Below the pieces are notes generated by a model. That model made no database searches, had not been told where the DNA came from, and worked only from the letters and a program-made list of their open reading frames with translations. Of a DNA stretch of 64,000 nucleotides, positions 1-11,991 are shown one piece after another. The translations under genes were made by a program, and so were the position numbers. The first letter of the stretch is position 1. Each line of letters begins with the position of its first letter. Origin of the DNA: Mauremys mutica (lineage: Eukaryota; Chordata; Testudines; Geoemydidae); NCBI RefSeq assembly GCF_020497125.1, contig NC_059082.1, positions 19,581,965-19,645,964 on the forward strand. The letters run 5' to 3'.

Positions 1-361
1 GTCCCATATTGCTTTCACTTGTAAGTGCAATTAGCTAGATTTACTGAAATATATAAACGCAGGCTTACAAAACACAGACTTTATTTTACATTTTCTTGGC
101 ACACTTCATTAATGGTTCTCTCCAGTATTTCTTTTAAGTTTATCTATTTGAACAAATACTGTAGTAACTTGTTTTTTGGAAACAGAAGAATGACAGTAAT
201 TGTGTAACTCTGATGTGTGCTCTTGAGGCGCATACAGACAGATGTGAATGCCATCAATTTTCCTGTGAGAAAAATTATACAACCAATCCACAAAAGAACT
301 TCTAATAAATCCATATTGTAGGAAGTGGGGGTAAAATTCATGCCTTTAAGGTAGTACATAC

Positions 362-1049
362 TGTGATGGAGCAAGGCCGGATGGCTACAGGAAAGTACTC
401 AGGAACAGGTATGTTAGCCCCAGGCTAAGCAAATCCCTAGTACCTTGGGAACCAAAATGGCAGTTGCTCCAGGCTAATCAGGGCACCTGGGGCCAATTAA
501 GAACTTTCTAGAAGGCACCAGAGAGAGCTACATTGATTGGAGCACCTGCAGCCAATCAGGACAGGCTAATCAGGGCACCTGATATAAAAAAGGGGGAGCT
601 CACTCCAGTCAGGGGTGGAGGAGCCAGAGGAAGGAAGTGCGTATGAGGAGCTGGGAGTCAGAGACACAAGGAACTAAGAACTGAGAGGGTGTACTACTGG
701 AGGATTGAGGAAACACCATACAATCAAGCAGCATCAGACACCAGGAGGATCCTATGGTGAGGATAAAGAAGGTGTTTGAAGGAGGCTATGGGGAAGTAGC
801 CCAGGTAACTGTAGCAGTCAAACAGCGGTTACAAGTAGCACTATAGAGACTGCTGCAATTCACAGGGCCCTGGGCTGGAACCCGGAGTAGAGGGTGGGAC
901 CGGGTTCCCCCCAAGTCTCGCTACTCCTAAACAGACATAGGAGGAGTTGATCCAGACTGTGGGTTTCATCCAAGGGGAAGACCACTGAGGGGAGGAAAAT
1001 CCGCCAATAAGCGCAGGACCTACTAGGGGAGAGGAGGAACTTTGCCACA
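362..1049 (+). mobile_element. Solo LTR, 688 bp, with 4-bp target duplication
   Basis: Runs from TGTGATGGAGC to TTTGCCACA, flanked by ATAC on both sides (358-361 and 1050-1053). A TATA-like TATAAAAAA lies at about 583 and AATAAG near 1008, ordering the strand. It resembles LTRs common in turtle genomes. No internal coding region adjoins it. Confidence 0.88.
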
Positions 1050-1204
1050 ATACTCAGCTAGTCCTATTTGAGGTACAATGGGGGGAAGTGAGGGAGACAT
1101 CAATGGTATGGACACAAAAGGAGTCGCTGCACCCTCTGCTAATAAAGGCATTTGGTTCCATGATGGCTCTGCATAAAGTACAATTCACTTTTTGGTCCTT
1201 TTAG

Positions 1205-1680
1205 TCATCTCTATGTAGCCACTAGATGAACTGGTAAGATGACATGGACTCAAATGCCAACAATATGGGGATGATACACAGCTCTACTTATCCCTCACCA
1301 TGTACAACTGTACCACCACCACAACCAAGATGAAAGAAGAGTTAGTTGAAACTGAATCTAAACAAGATGGAGGTTATCAAATCTGTCTGCCATTCTCTAC
1401 ATTAGCTTCCCATAGAATGTCAATTCAAATTCATGGTCTCAGTCCTTAATTCAAGGTGCTGTTCCAGAATGAAAACTGTGGTCAACCACTCTACTCCTCA
1501 GACACCATGGAATTTTCTATCATAACAGCAAAGCTCATCTGTGTAGGAGACAAAGCTTTGTCAAGAACCACCCCACACTATGGAAGGAACTCCCACGGGA
1601 ACTAAGGACCAGAACAAATCTCACCACCTTCTGCTTCAAGTGCAGGCGCACTTCTTCGACTTACTTTCGCTAATATAAAC
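1205..1680 (+). mobile_element. L2-like LINE fragment (reverse transcriptase and 3' end)
   Basis: About 1248-1290 reads QYGDDTQLYLSLT, matching the (Y/F)xDD active-site block of L2/CR1-type reverse transcriptases. About 1580-1660 resembles the WNSLPREL...T C-terminal end of such ORF2 proteins. The frame is broken throughout; this is an old copy. Confidence 0.65.
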
Positions 1681-1944
1681 ATATAGTGTGTACATATTAA
1701 AAACCCAAAACACTAACCTGCAGAGACAGCTCTGCTCCTAGGGAGAAGAGAAGAGAGAACGAACCACATGTAACACATATTAGTCACATCACTTAATGGA
1801 CTCCTGGAAGGCACTCAGGTACTTCGGTGACAAGGACGGTATAAGATCCTGACTAGACTAGAATTAGAATAGTGATGTGGAGTAGAGAATTTGGGGTTAT
1901 ATAACCTGGGGAAGGGTCTGCTGGGTCAACATTTAAGTAGATGA

Positions 1945-2830
1945 AATCCTTACATTATTATTATTTGTATTACTATAGTTCCTAGGAGCTCTAGTCATGG
2001 ACCAGGAGCCCATTATGGTGATCACTGTACAAACAGAACAAGATCATCTCTGCCCTAAGGGGCTTACACTGTAAGAATAACACAAGACAATGGACACAGA
2101 CAGATGGGGGAGTTCAAGTAAACAACACGACAGTCTTGGTCAGCAAGCTAGAGACAGTGATCTCTGTTGGATCAGTTTTTGAGCTGTTTGTCAGCATCAC
2201 GGAAAAGGAGAGTTTTGAAGATTAATTTGGAGATGGAAATGAGGTAAGTCTGTGGACGTTTACAAGGAGCTTCCCCCAAGCATGTGGGGCAGCATGGGAA
2301 AAAGTACAGAAGTGTTTATTTGAAAATTTAACAATTGGGTGATGGAGGCTGGCATCATGGGCCAACTGGAGCAAGCATCGACAGCTCACTGGCAACTGAG
2401 AGGTGGTAGGTAGGTGGGGATGAACTGTGAAGTGCCTGGAAAGTACCGTAAATACAAGCATCTTAGGTTTGATGCAATAGAGAATGGGGACTCAGTGGAG
2501 GGATTCAAAGAGGGGCGTGATGTGATTCAAAGTGATGGGCTAGGAAAGTGATCTTTGCAGCAGTATTCTAAATGGACGTAAGTGTGGTAAGATTGCATTT
2601 GTCAAGGCCAAAGAAAAGAATGTTACAGTAATCAAGATAATAAGAGCTTGGAGGAGAGTTTTAGCTGTGTGGATGGATAAGAATGGTCATATCTTAGAGA
2701 TGTTATGCCAAAAGATTCTGCAAGATTTAGGTTTAGCCTTGATTTGAGGACCTAGAGAAAGATGCAAGTCAAAGATGTGCATGCTGGTTATAGGCCTGAG
2801 TAACAGACAGACTGGTGGTGTCCACAGTGA
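1945..2830. repeat. Ancient dispersed repeat, class uncertain
   Basis: The segment with CTAGTCATGGACCAGGAGCC and the G/A-rich tail to about 2830 looks like repeat blocks I associate with several amniote genomes. No coding frame or terminal repeats are visible. It may be two adjacent families (split near 2150). Confidence 0.4.
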
Positions 2831-3879
2831 TTAGAAGGCAGAAGCTACTATTCTGTCCCATAGGCTGAAATAGGTACAAGGAAGGGCTATGCTGCAGTCC
2901 GATGACTTGGCCCTGCGGAGGGAAGGGGCGGGGGGAGATTTTCTTTCCTTAGTCATGAGCAAGACACCCATATAAATCCCAAGTTCCTTAGCTGCATGTT
3001 GTTTCCTGAATTTCATCCTTTGTGAACAAGATTTTTAAGTACCTTAAATTTAAATCAGTTCACATTTACATCATGCAATAAAGCAATACATCACTGTAGT
3101 GTATATCAATTTATTTCAAACACAGAATTTTTATGTTAAATTAAATATATTTGGTAATAGGATTTTTACTGGCTAATAAATTATGCTCATATGCAGTATT
3201 TTTTAATGAGCTAACTGGGCAGCGAAGCAGCATTCATCTTCCATGCAGGAAATCTGTGATGCCCACTCCATAGGCTGGAAGAAATTAAGCTGAGAAATAC
3301 ATACTTGCTAATACACTTGCCAGCTAATACACAGAGTAGAAATGAAGGAAATGTGCCTTCCAGCCTAAGGGCTTGTTCTTGCTCTTGTGAAGTCAGTTTT
3401 CAAACTGCCATTGATTTCAATGGGAGCAGGATTGAGCCCTACATAACACAAGTAAAAACTGCCAAATTGTTGTTACACATTTTAATTCTCTGTGGAATGC
3501 TTAAATATGTCATCCTTCTAATCAATATAACACAATGAAGGCTGTGCAGAACTACAAGTACATTGTGCTAATTCATAATAAAAGCAGCAATACTCATATT
3601 AAGTTTTCCACTGATGGCATTAACGATACTGTCAGAAAGAACTAGGTTCTGTGTGTAACACAACATGTTCAGATATTTGACAAAATGGAAAAAACCCAAC
3701 AATTTTAAGTCATATAATTGAACCCCTGATGTATGTTCAGATCTATTTTCATGTATGTATTTCGACCCTGCTCATCACTATGGTATGCAATCAGGTCTTT
3801 GCACTTAGGAAACAAATACGTATATTTCATTTAGCCACTTTACTGTAGCTGTAACATCCCCTTTTATTTACTTATTTAC

Positions 3880-4141
3880 CTTGAAGTCGCTCATCAGTGA
3901 TTATTTTGTTGGTTTGATTCCAAGTACTGTCAATAAATATTACTTTCTTCAGTACAGTGTCTTCACTCCTGCTGTTTGATTTGTATTCACTTAGGTTTCG
4001 ATCTTCTTTTGTTTCTATTTTTGGTTTCTTGAGAAATGGCTCTGACGAAGAATCATCATTGCCACAACTAACATTTTTTTCCAGATGGAGAATAATATCT
4101 TTTACCGAAATTGAGTTAGGACCAGGAAAGATAAGTGCAAT
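3880..4141 (-). CDS. DTWD1: DTWD1 third coding exon, with the DTW-family DSTW motif
   Basis: 262 bases: 87 full codons (residues 141-227) plus one base. The acceptor TTTTAG ends at 4142; the donor GTAAAT starts at 3879. It opens IALIFPGP, has a variable lysine/serine-rich middle, and ends with [14 protein letters not shown] and DERLQ, the conserved core. The next exon should begin in phase 1 and encode the C-terminal catalytic part. I find no such exon between 1 and 3879. Confidence 0.95.
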
Positions 4142-7100
4142 CTAAAATGAAAACAAATACAGAGATCTGAGTGCCATTCTGATAGAAAACGATGTTAAAG
4201 TTTCAAGAACTTTTCTATTTAAAAAGAAACTACCTATTCCTTACAGCAATCCACACACACACAAATAAAATAAAATAAAACCATTTAAATCCATACAAGA
4301 TGAAAGTGAACCTCTCTTTGAAAATGTATTTCAAATGCCCCAAAGGGTAAGCAGAGAGACAGGGTAAAAGAAAAACTAAATTAAGGCAACGGATTTGTTT
4401 AAATTAGTTATTTGCAGGGGTTTCATTAAATATGTACAGGCTTGGAAGGATTAGCTTTTTAACAGTAAATGTCAGTAAACATCAATTTCACCAACAATAA
4501 CTGAAATTTACAGATAGGCAAAAATAGAAAAATGCTGCTTGAGAACTTATTACAGGCTGTCATTAAATAATTATTGTCTAATGTACCCATCGTTTCCTGT
4601 AACTGAAAACATAAAATGGATAAAAAAATTGACGAATTGCTTAAAACGCAAAATTTCATGCAACTGTGAAAAGGTAAATCAATAAAAATAAAATGTTTAA
4701 AGATATCCATCAAAATGATTAAAAAAAAATTGAAATCTGCCAAGCCTACATGTATACTACTTCCATACATGTTAAACAATGTTATCCTACCAAGCCAATA
4801 TTTTCTGTGCAAGAAGGTACTATGCATATGTTTACACTAATCTATTTCTCTATGCCGGGGTGCAATCTTTTATTGTGAAGATGGCCAAATTCCATTTTTA
4901 ATTATGGTCTATGGGCCAGGGTATAAATGTAGGACTACCTGTTACCCTCAATTAATTCATAAATGTTAAGGCCAGAGTGATGATTAGATCATCTAGTCTG
5001 ACCTCTTATCTACAGCAGAACTCCCACAGATGTCAATGGTATGTCACACAAAACAATATGGCCTATATGCAATAATTAAACCTCCTTATTACATTCAGCA
5101 TCCTAACGGGAAATTATGACCATTTTTAGGATCAGCAGTATTTTTTATTCCCCCCCACCCCCCCAGTCTTTCCCATCCTCCTTTCTCTGTTTCTCTCCCT
5201 CTTCCCTGTTCTTTCCTTGACATTTCCTTCCCTAAAGCAAATACCAATTCCCACACCCATGAACTTCATTCACTCCCTTCCCCATTTGTTAATGCTGACA
5301 TTACAAATGTTAGGTTTCAGAATTCTCACTGCAGTGAAATTAATTGAGGACTGGGAGCTCATTCCTCACAGTCATCATTTCAGGCTCTGGGCTGACTCAA
5401 GAAGACAACATGTATCAATTACATTTGGTAGGTTTTCCCTGCACCAGGAAATACTAGAAACTTACTTTTTACAAAATAAAAGCTTAGATTCTGCAGAAGT
5501 TGAATATGTCAAGCAGGCCACATAACTCCATCAAGCAGGGCAATACAGCCAGTGGGTTTGGTGTTTGACACTTCTGCTCTACGCAGTAAGTAAAACACTC
5601 GCTACAAAGCACAATGAACCAAATCCTCTCTCTCCTCTGTAGGTGCAGAGGATCGTGGACACAACAGAATCTGTGTGTTTAGGCTGCATGTGGAGGCAAA
5701 TTTCCATGAGCCTGGCAGGATGTCCACATCCCTACGCACTGCAGAGATGTGCTCTGGGTGGGGTGGAGGAATAGTGGCAGAGTAGTTGGATCTGCACTCC
5801 CCCTGCAAAGGGGAAGAGCAATATCAGCAGGAGTTGGGAGATGAAGGCACATGAACATTTCCCCAGCACACAGCCCTGTTACAGAATCTCTTACTTCATG
5901 TCTTTTTTCTTCATAGTCCGGAATGCAAGGATATGTATAAATGGTCACATCTTCAGGCGCTAGGAGTTTAGCATGGACAGCAGTGCTTTTGCCGTCAGTT
6001 TCATTTGGGTGTTTAATTATGTCAATCTTCAAGGGAAGCTACAACAAAAAATGGAAGACATATAAACAAATTTGGGCATATGTCTAGGAAATCCCCAGAC
6101 AGAAACTTTTTAAAATATATAGTAAATTCATATAAAGTTTCCTAAAAATGTTTTGATTTAGATATATAAGAATATGGAAGTTCCTAATTTCCACTAGACT
6201 GTTTAATGCAAAATAGGGAAAGAAAACAATCAGAGTAAAATACATAGAAAATAGCACTCACTGCTTTTAATAATAAGCAATTTAGCTATTATATGTACAC
6301 ACTTGACACTCTAATGTTGCTAAAGTGAAGGCTATATTGATACTTTTGTTATTAATGACTGAGAATTAAAATTGATGAGACAAAAGAAGTTATGCATTTA
6401 AATTTAGAAGCCTTATGCTTCCAATCCTGAACACCTATTTGTATTGGATATTTCAACCCATTGAAATTAATACAAAACTCTTTGATTTCAAGGAGAACAG
6501 GGTCAAGTACAAATGGGTAAAATTTTCAGAAGCACCTAACTGACTTATGAGCCAAAGTCTAATTTTCAATAGGCCCTTGGCACTTAAGTGCCAAAGTGAC
6601 TTTTGTAAATGGGAACTTGGCACTTCTGAAAGCTTTTATTCACTATCTCAGCTGGAAAACAATATATTTTAAGAAAATTAACTGACAATTATACAACTAT
6701 GAGCCGTTCTTTATTATTTTTTAAGTTCACATTTTGGGTCATATTCAGCCCCGGTTTAAATGGGTGCAGCTCCATAGCATTTGTTTATACAACCTCCCCA
6801 CTATAGACTCATAGATTCCTAGGCCAGAAGTGGCCATTGTGATTGTCTAGTCCAGGGGTCGGCAACCTTTCAGACGTGATGTGCTGAGTCTTCATTTATT
6901 CACTCTAATTTAAGGTTTCACATGCCAGTAATACAGACTTATGGAAAGAGACCTTCTAAAAACGTTAAAATGTAATATATAACTAAACTATTGTTGTATG
7001 TAAAGGTTTTTTAAAATGTTTAAGAAGCTTCAATTAAAATTAAATTAAAATACAGAGCCCCCTGGAAAGGTGGCCAGGACCCAGGCAGCATGAGTGCCAC

Positions 7101-7924
7101 TGAAAATCAGCTCGCATGCTGCCTTCAGCACACATGCCATAGTTTGCCTACCCCTGGTCTAGTCTGACCTCCTGTATAACATAAGCCATAGAACTTCCCC
7201 AAAATAATTCCTAGAGTGCATCTTTTAGCAAACAAACAATCTCATCTTGATTTCAAAATGCTTATACCACTGGTACTTACAATTTGGAGAACCTTGGTGA
7301 GAATGGGTTAAGAAAGAGTTTAAAGAATTAGCCCTAATCCGAATTGCTCAATTTCATAACTTTATACATGAGGAGTCCCATTGACTTCAGTGGGACTCCT
7401 TGTATATGTAAAGTTGAGCATATGCATAAATATTTGCAGAACTGAAACCTTAACTATCCATTTTCTTACATCTGGTTCCTTAAACCAGACTGCTAACCCT
7501 CCTTTATCATAATTTATTCATCTATCATGACCACTGTGTTAAAGATGACCTAGAAAAAGCAAACATTGGCAATGTATTCACACACACACACACACACACA
7601 CACCACTAACAAATAATAGGCACAATAAACATGTTATGTTTCACTAACCTTCACAACTGGAATTTCTTTGGTAGGCACCGTTTCAACTGGAACATAACAT
7701 GAATAACAATAAAACATCCTTGAACTACCGCATCTTGGGCACTTTGATCTCCCACTTTTTTGGGCCTTTTCAAGAACTTCCCAGGATGCTAACTGTAAAT
7801 TCTGAAGTGGGTTATCTTGAAGCGATGAAGTAGTCTGTTGTTGTGAATTTTTCAAACATTCAAAATTTCTTTTTAATTTCTGATGGCTTTCTTGGTTCAA
7901 AAATGTAGATGGATTTAAAGACAT
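3880..7924 (-). CDS. DTWD1: DTWD1, tRNA-uridine aminocarboxypropyltransferase 1 (three coding exons, 3' end missing)
   Basis: Members of this DTW-domain (TDD/TapT-like) family add a 3-amino-3-carboxypropyl group from S-adenosylmethionine to tRNA uridine; DTWD1 is known to make acp3U at position 20. Three exons (7924-7649, 6038-5895, 4141-3880) join in frame into 227 residues. Residues 58-80 carry a CPRC...CYSC pair (Cys62, Cys65, Cys73, Cys76), a likely zinc ribbon. The signature DSTWNQ lies at residues 211-216. The start is the ATG at 7924-7922, opening MSLNPS as in vertebrate DTWD1; the upstream in-frame leader passes through the splice acceptor, so it is not coding. Vertebrate DTWD1 is about 300 residues, so the C-terminal quarter is in an exon left of the window. 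Identity is from recognised family sequence, not a search; very likely right. Confidence 0.95.
4142..5894 (-). other. DTWD1 intron between coding exons 2 and 3
   Basis: Mostly unique-looking AT-rich DNA. It includes a short (CA)/(AAAT) run at about 4250-4285 and a pyrimidine tract with C runs at 5150-5220. A CR1 3'-end fragment is listed separately. Confidence 0.7.
4965..5060 (-). mobile_element. CR1 3'-end fragment
   Basis: GATCATCTAGTCTGACCTC is the reverse complement of the conserved CR1 3' tail also seen forward at about 40645-40680. Confidence 0.6.
5895..6038 (-). CDS. DTWD1: DTWD1 second coding exon
   Basis: 144 bases, phase 0 at both ends, encoding residues 93-140 ([18 protein letters not shown] onward, ending EEKRHE). 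The acceptor is GTAG at 6042-6039; the donor GTAAGA follows from 5894. This is the start of the conserved DTW-domain core. Confidence 0.95.
6800..7260 (-). mobile_element. CR1 3'-end fragment interrupted by a hAT element
   Basis: 6800-6852 (CATAGATTCCTAGGCCAGAA...) continues at 7157 (TCTAGTCTGACCTCCTG...), the reverse complement of a CR1 tail. The 304 bases between are a later hAT insertion. Confidence 0.7.
6853..7156. mobile_element. Non-autonomous hAT element, 304 bp
   Basis: Terminal inverted repeats CAGGGGTCGGCAA and, reversed, CAGGGGTAGGCAA, with a perfect 8-bp duplication GTCTAGTC (6845-6852 and 7157-7164). No transposase is encoded. Confidence 0.93.
7579..7602. repeat. (CA)12 microsatellite
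   Basis: Twelve CA units about 45 bases beyond the DTWD1 donor at 7648 (intron side). Confidence 0.95.
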
Positions 7925-7956
7925 CTTTACTTTAAACAGACCATATGCTGTATCTG
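7649..7956 (-). CDS. DTWD1: DTWD1 first coding exon
   Basis: The acceptor AG is at 7958-7957 after a T-rich tract. The exon has 32 bases of 5' UTR, then ATG at 7924. The donor GT is at 7648-7647 after codon Lys92, phase 0. It encodes residues 1-92, including the CPRC/CYSC zinc-ribbon cysteines at 62, 65, 73 and 76. Confidence 0.93.
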
Positions 7957-8194
7957 CTAAAGAAAAATACATTGTATCTGATGTACTATAAACAGACTAA
8001 TTTCTAAAAAAGTAATCATCATGTGGTCATCCTATTGAAGTAACACATACTTGTTATTACTTATCACAACAGAAATCAACTAGATCAAATCAAATTAATC
8101 CCAAAGAGCTTTAAAAAAACCAAAACTCTGAGGCTCCTATCAGGAGCCAGATTCCTCTATGCTAGGTGCTATACAAACAGATTAAAAGGTGGTC

Positions 8195-8560
8195 CTTGAC
8201 TTAAAGAACTCGAAGACTCGGGCCTTGACCATGCAAACATGCACAATTTTACTCAGACGAGTTGTCTCATCCACTTTACTCATGTGAGTAAAGTTACAAA
8301 CATGCAAACTTGTAAATTCAAGCTGTAAACTTTCTGATTTTGCAAACACTTTGGCCCCAAACCTGCTAACTGACTTCAGTATGTGCTTAACTTTACTTAC
8401 ATGAGTAGTCCCATTAATTTCCAGTAGGAGTAAATGTTTGCAAAGATAAGTATACAGGTTTAGGTCCCAACCCCGCAATTTGTTGGGACAGATCCCTGTG
8501 CCTACACAAAACCCCACTGATATGCATAAGATTCTGAGAGGGCACCGTGGTTTTCCAGCA
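8195..8560. repeat. Palindromic dispersed element (TTAAGCAC-type)
   Basis: Inverted arms around ACTCATGTGAGTAAAG and GTGCTTAACTTTACTTAC...CCCATTAATTTCC, with GGGCCTTGA-like and CCCCGCAA ends. Related diverged copies occur at about 21730-21830, 30485-30620, 42540-42665, 47815-47930 and 62345-62470. Probably an old MITE. Confidence 0.5.
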
Positions 8561-9081
8561 TGCAATAAATTGCAGGTTTGGAGCCATCGACAAAAATGTT
8601 AAGCCAAAATTTTCAAACTTGAATGCCTAAAGTTGAGCTCCTAAATTAAAAATCAGCCACTTGTTTACTTTAAATAACTTTAGTCATCCAAAGTCTCAAC
8701 ATTTTCACATTAGCTTCTGTAGATGTGTTGGGGGTTTTTTTGTTGGCAGCTTAAAAAGATATATTTATCTCCAAGCAGCAATAAAGATATTAATTAAAGC
8801 ATTTTTTGGTTAAACTTAACAGTTCTGTTTTAAGTAGAGGAACAAAATATTAATGCAAGAACTGTAGACTGTTCATCCGAGATGTCAAAACAACATAGAA
8901 TACTGGAGCCCCTTACACCACATAAAAGGGCTGGCAAAAAAGGGCCCTAAAAGCCCTGTATTCAACTGGGAGAGAATTCCCCCAGGGCAGGCACAGCCTA
9001 ATACACTGGGTTCTCAGGTGTAGTAAGTGACATGCCAGGAGTTGCACCACACAACGCTGTGATATTTAGGGTAGCCTAGAC

Positions 9082-9413
9082 TAGTGGTTCTCAAAGCCGG
9101 TCCGCCGCCTGTTCAGGGAAAGCCCCCGGCGGGCCGGGCCGGTTTGTCTACCTGCCGCGTCCGCAGGTTCGGCCGCTCACAGCTCCCACTGGCCGCGGTT
9201 CACTGCTCCAGGCTAATGGGGGCTGCAGGAAGCAGTGCGGGCTGAGGGATGTGCTGACCACCCTTTCCGCAGCCCCCATTGACCTGGAGTGGTGAACCGT
9301 GGCCAGTGGGAGCCGTGAGCGGCCAAACCTGCAGACGCGGCAGATAAACAAACCGGCCCAGCCCACCGGGGGCTTTCCCTGAACAGGCGGCAGACCGGCT
9401 TTGAGAACCACTG
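9082..9413. mobile_element. Palindromic hAT-type MITE, 332 bp
   Basis: The element is almost one long inverted repeat (TAGTGGTTCTCAAAGCCGGT ... CTTTGAGAACCACTG) with an 8-bp duplication GCCTAGAC at 9074-9081 and 9414-9421. GC-rich. Open frames inside are not genes. Confidence 0.92.
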
Positions 9414-9557
9414 GCCTAGACAGACTTCCAGAACTATTTAAGTTACGCCAGGGGCTTCTCCAGCTCCCTGGGACAATCCAAGAAGAGGCTGCAGAGTTCT
9501 CTTATAGTCACCTAGTCTCTTCTCCCAACCCCCAGTGTGCTTTCTGTGCTGCATCTC

Positions 9558-9830
9558 CTACGCCTTGGCTACACTTGCAAATTTGCAGCGCTGCAGCAGG
9601 GTGTGAAAACACACCCTCTCCAGCACTGCAAATTGCGGCGCTGCAAAGCGCCAGTGTGGTCAAAGCCCCAGCGCTGGGAGCGCGGCTCCCAGCGCTGTAT
9701 GTTATTCCCCACAGGGAGGTGGAGTACGGACAGCGCTGGGAGAGCTCTCTCCCAGCGCTGGCGCTTTGACTACACTTAGCACTTCAAAGCGCTGCCGCGG
9801 CAGCGCTTTGAAGTGCAAGTGTAGCCAAAG
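9558..9830. mobile_element. Palindromic DNA transposon, GCGCTG-rich
   Basis: Ends CTTGGCTACACTTGCA and TGCAAGTGTAGCCAAAG are inverted copies, with many internal AGCGCTG palindromes. A 3-base CTA repeat may flank it, but the ends are not certain. Superfamily unassigned. Confidence 0.7.
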
Positions 9831-9839
9831 CCCTAGTTT

Positions 9840-11560
9840 CTTATGATACACTTATGATGTGATGCAACACAATAGATTTAAAAAAATGCAAGACAACATG
9901 ATGCAAAATAAACTAATACTTCTCTCCAATGTAAATTTAGAATACACCCCAGGGAAAGAGTCACCATTTTCTGCTAAAATAAACACTCATACAGGTCATG
10001 AAAAAATGTATTTCCAAATTCTGAGGCTTTAAAGGAAATTAACACCTCTCCCTACCAAACACACCCTTTTTACAATCAAAGTTTGCACTGAACTGAATCT
10101 TGAAAAGAATCAGGGGGAAGAGGGTGGGGGGAGAATGAACTGCCCTTGTGACAGTTGTCAAGCCTGGACTAAGGCCGCTAACCATACAGATTCTTCAAGG
10201 AGAGAAGAGGCCAAGAGGCCCTTTGATTTGATATGCATTCCCAGCCTGCAAACTGATTCTCTTCAACATAATGCCTTATGGCAGTGTGGTGTTCAATTAT
10301 GAAGCCCCAAAGCATTTTCATCATTGACGCTGACAGGAGAAATGCTCCTGTTAGTGGAAAAGGAAAACCTCTGTGGTCTCAAAATAATAGCTAAACAAAA
10401 ACTTAACTGAAAAACATACATGTAATATATTTTTGCAAGCACAACAGCAATACAGTTTTCACATCCTGTAAGACTGAGAGCTTGATTCAGAGAGCAAACC
10501 AGTCATAATGATTCCATCTGCAGAGTAACCTCCTACCACAGTAAAGAAGTCTTTCTTATGTGGAGAGAGACTACCTCATATGGATGAATTTTAAGGCATT
10601 TTAATCTCACTCACTCACTCAGGAGAATTGCTCTGTAGGTTTCAGTGAAACACTGAAAACTATACTGATCATTTTCAAAGTCACCCGCAATCAAGCTGTT
10701 CCAAAGTGACAGCCCTACTCACTAAATTCTGCTCTGGGTCCTGGGAATAGTGCACTGTTAGGACTCAATCCTGCAAAGTGGTGAGTCCCTCCTCAAAAAT
10801 GCTGTGAATTCCCTCAACTTCCATTGAAACCAAATGTGAACAGGCCCTTTAGAAGCAACAACAAGGATTAGAGCACCATAAAAAAGGCAATAGGAAATAC
10901 AAATTAAATGTTAAAAAGGATCGATGCCTTTCCGGTTTCGATTTAAACAGAAGGGTCTGTAAATCAGAGGTACTGGAAAATAATAAAAATTATCTTGCCA
11001 AACATTATTAGACATCACAAAAACATACACTTTCTATTCACTATCTTCTCCTACTACCATTTTTAACAGGATAAGAGAGCTATTGCAAACACTATTTTGG
11101 GAGGCAAGTACGGTCCTTCGCAGAAGCAGGATTGCCCTGAGACTCTCAGGAGCTTGCCTCCGTGAACATCAGAAGAGATTCCATTGCTCCCCAAGCCTGG
11201 ACATGATGGTCCTAAAGGCTCCACTGCAAACACTGAAATGAGGGGACAATGTACCGCACACACCTGTATGGGCTGCTCTGTACCACAAGGGCCCCATCCA
11301 GTCATTGAAACTAGCATCTCCTCCTTGCCCATCCTACTCGGAGGAAGGGCTCCTTGTGAACAAAATCCCTCTCATCCCTCTAAAAGCCTCCTCCACACAC
11401 ATCTAAATGGAGCAAACTCCCTCTCCTCACTACTCCCTTTCAGTCCTCCCCATAGACATCAAAACAGAGTGACTCCTCCCCGCCTTCAAAATGGGGTAAC
11501 TGCCCACACAGGGAGCCGGAAAACATCAGAATGGGGCATCATCTGCCCAAGGACCCTCCC
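9840..11560 (-). other. DTWD1 first intron, promoter-proximal half
   Basis: No exon or intact repeat recognised. AT-rich, becoming C-rich near 11180-11560 on the approach to the CpG island. Confidence 0.6.
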
Positions 11561-11838
11561 TGCAAACATCAGAGTGAGGGCAGGCAACGCGCTCCGCATG
11601 CCCGGCACGAGCACCAGCCCGCCCCTTTAATCCCCCCCCGCTCGAGCGGCGGGGCCCGGGAATCAGGCACCCCCGGGCGAGGAGGCGCTGCAGGTGCCCA
11701 GGCCCGGCCCCCACGGAGGGCAGACGTTTACCTGGAGGAACCCAGCCCCACTCGCGCGTCTGGATAATCACAAGAGACCCCTCCTGAGCCACTCGCTCAG
11801 TTCCAGCCCTAAAGAAACGCTGCTGCTCCGAGTCCTAC

Positions 11839-11960
11839 CTGGCGCGCGGCAGCGCTCTGGGCCTAGGTCCGGACTCCGGAACCGGAACCAAAGGACCCGG
11901 CCTCGGTCTGCCCGGGGTGCGGGACACCGGAAGAACGCACCCGGGGGAGCGCTTTTTAGG
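11839..11960 (-). other. DTWD1: Probable DTWD1 non-coding first exon (5' UTR)
   Basis: On the minus strand a good donor (CCAG|GTAGGA) sits at 11838-11837, in the CpG-rich block upstream of the first coding exon. No ATG is seen in the stretch leading to it. The 5' boundary is a guess. A second possible donor (CCAG|GTAAAC) at about 11730 could be an alternative or later site. Confidence 0.5.
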
Positions 11961-11969
11961 AGACGCTTG

Positions 11970-11991
11970 GTTGCTAGGGGGCCTTAGTAAC
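11970..11991. promoter_or_regulatory. Imperfect palindrome resembling split X-box (RFX) half-sites
   Basis: The sequence GTTGCT, then 10 bases, then AGTAAC forms inverted half-sites in the middle of the shared promoter. GTTGCTAGG resembles one RFX half-site. Canonical X-boxes have 0-3 bases between halves, so this would be a half-site or a variant. RFX control fits FAM227B if it is a ciliated-cell or sperm gene, but that is inference. Confidence 0.3.

Noticed and set aside
4459..4827. 122-codon minus-strand frame near DTWD1 exon 3
   Set aside because: It is intronic, lacks splice sites in a fitting phase, and its hydrophobic translation reflects T-rich DNA.
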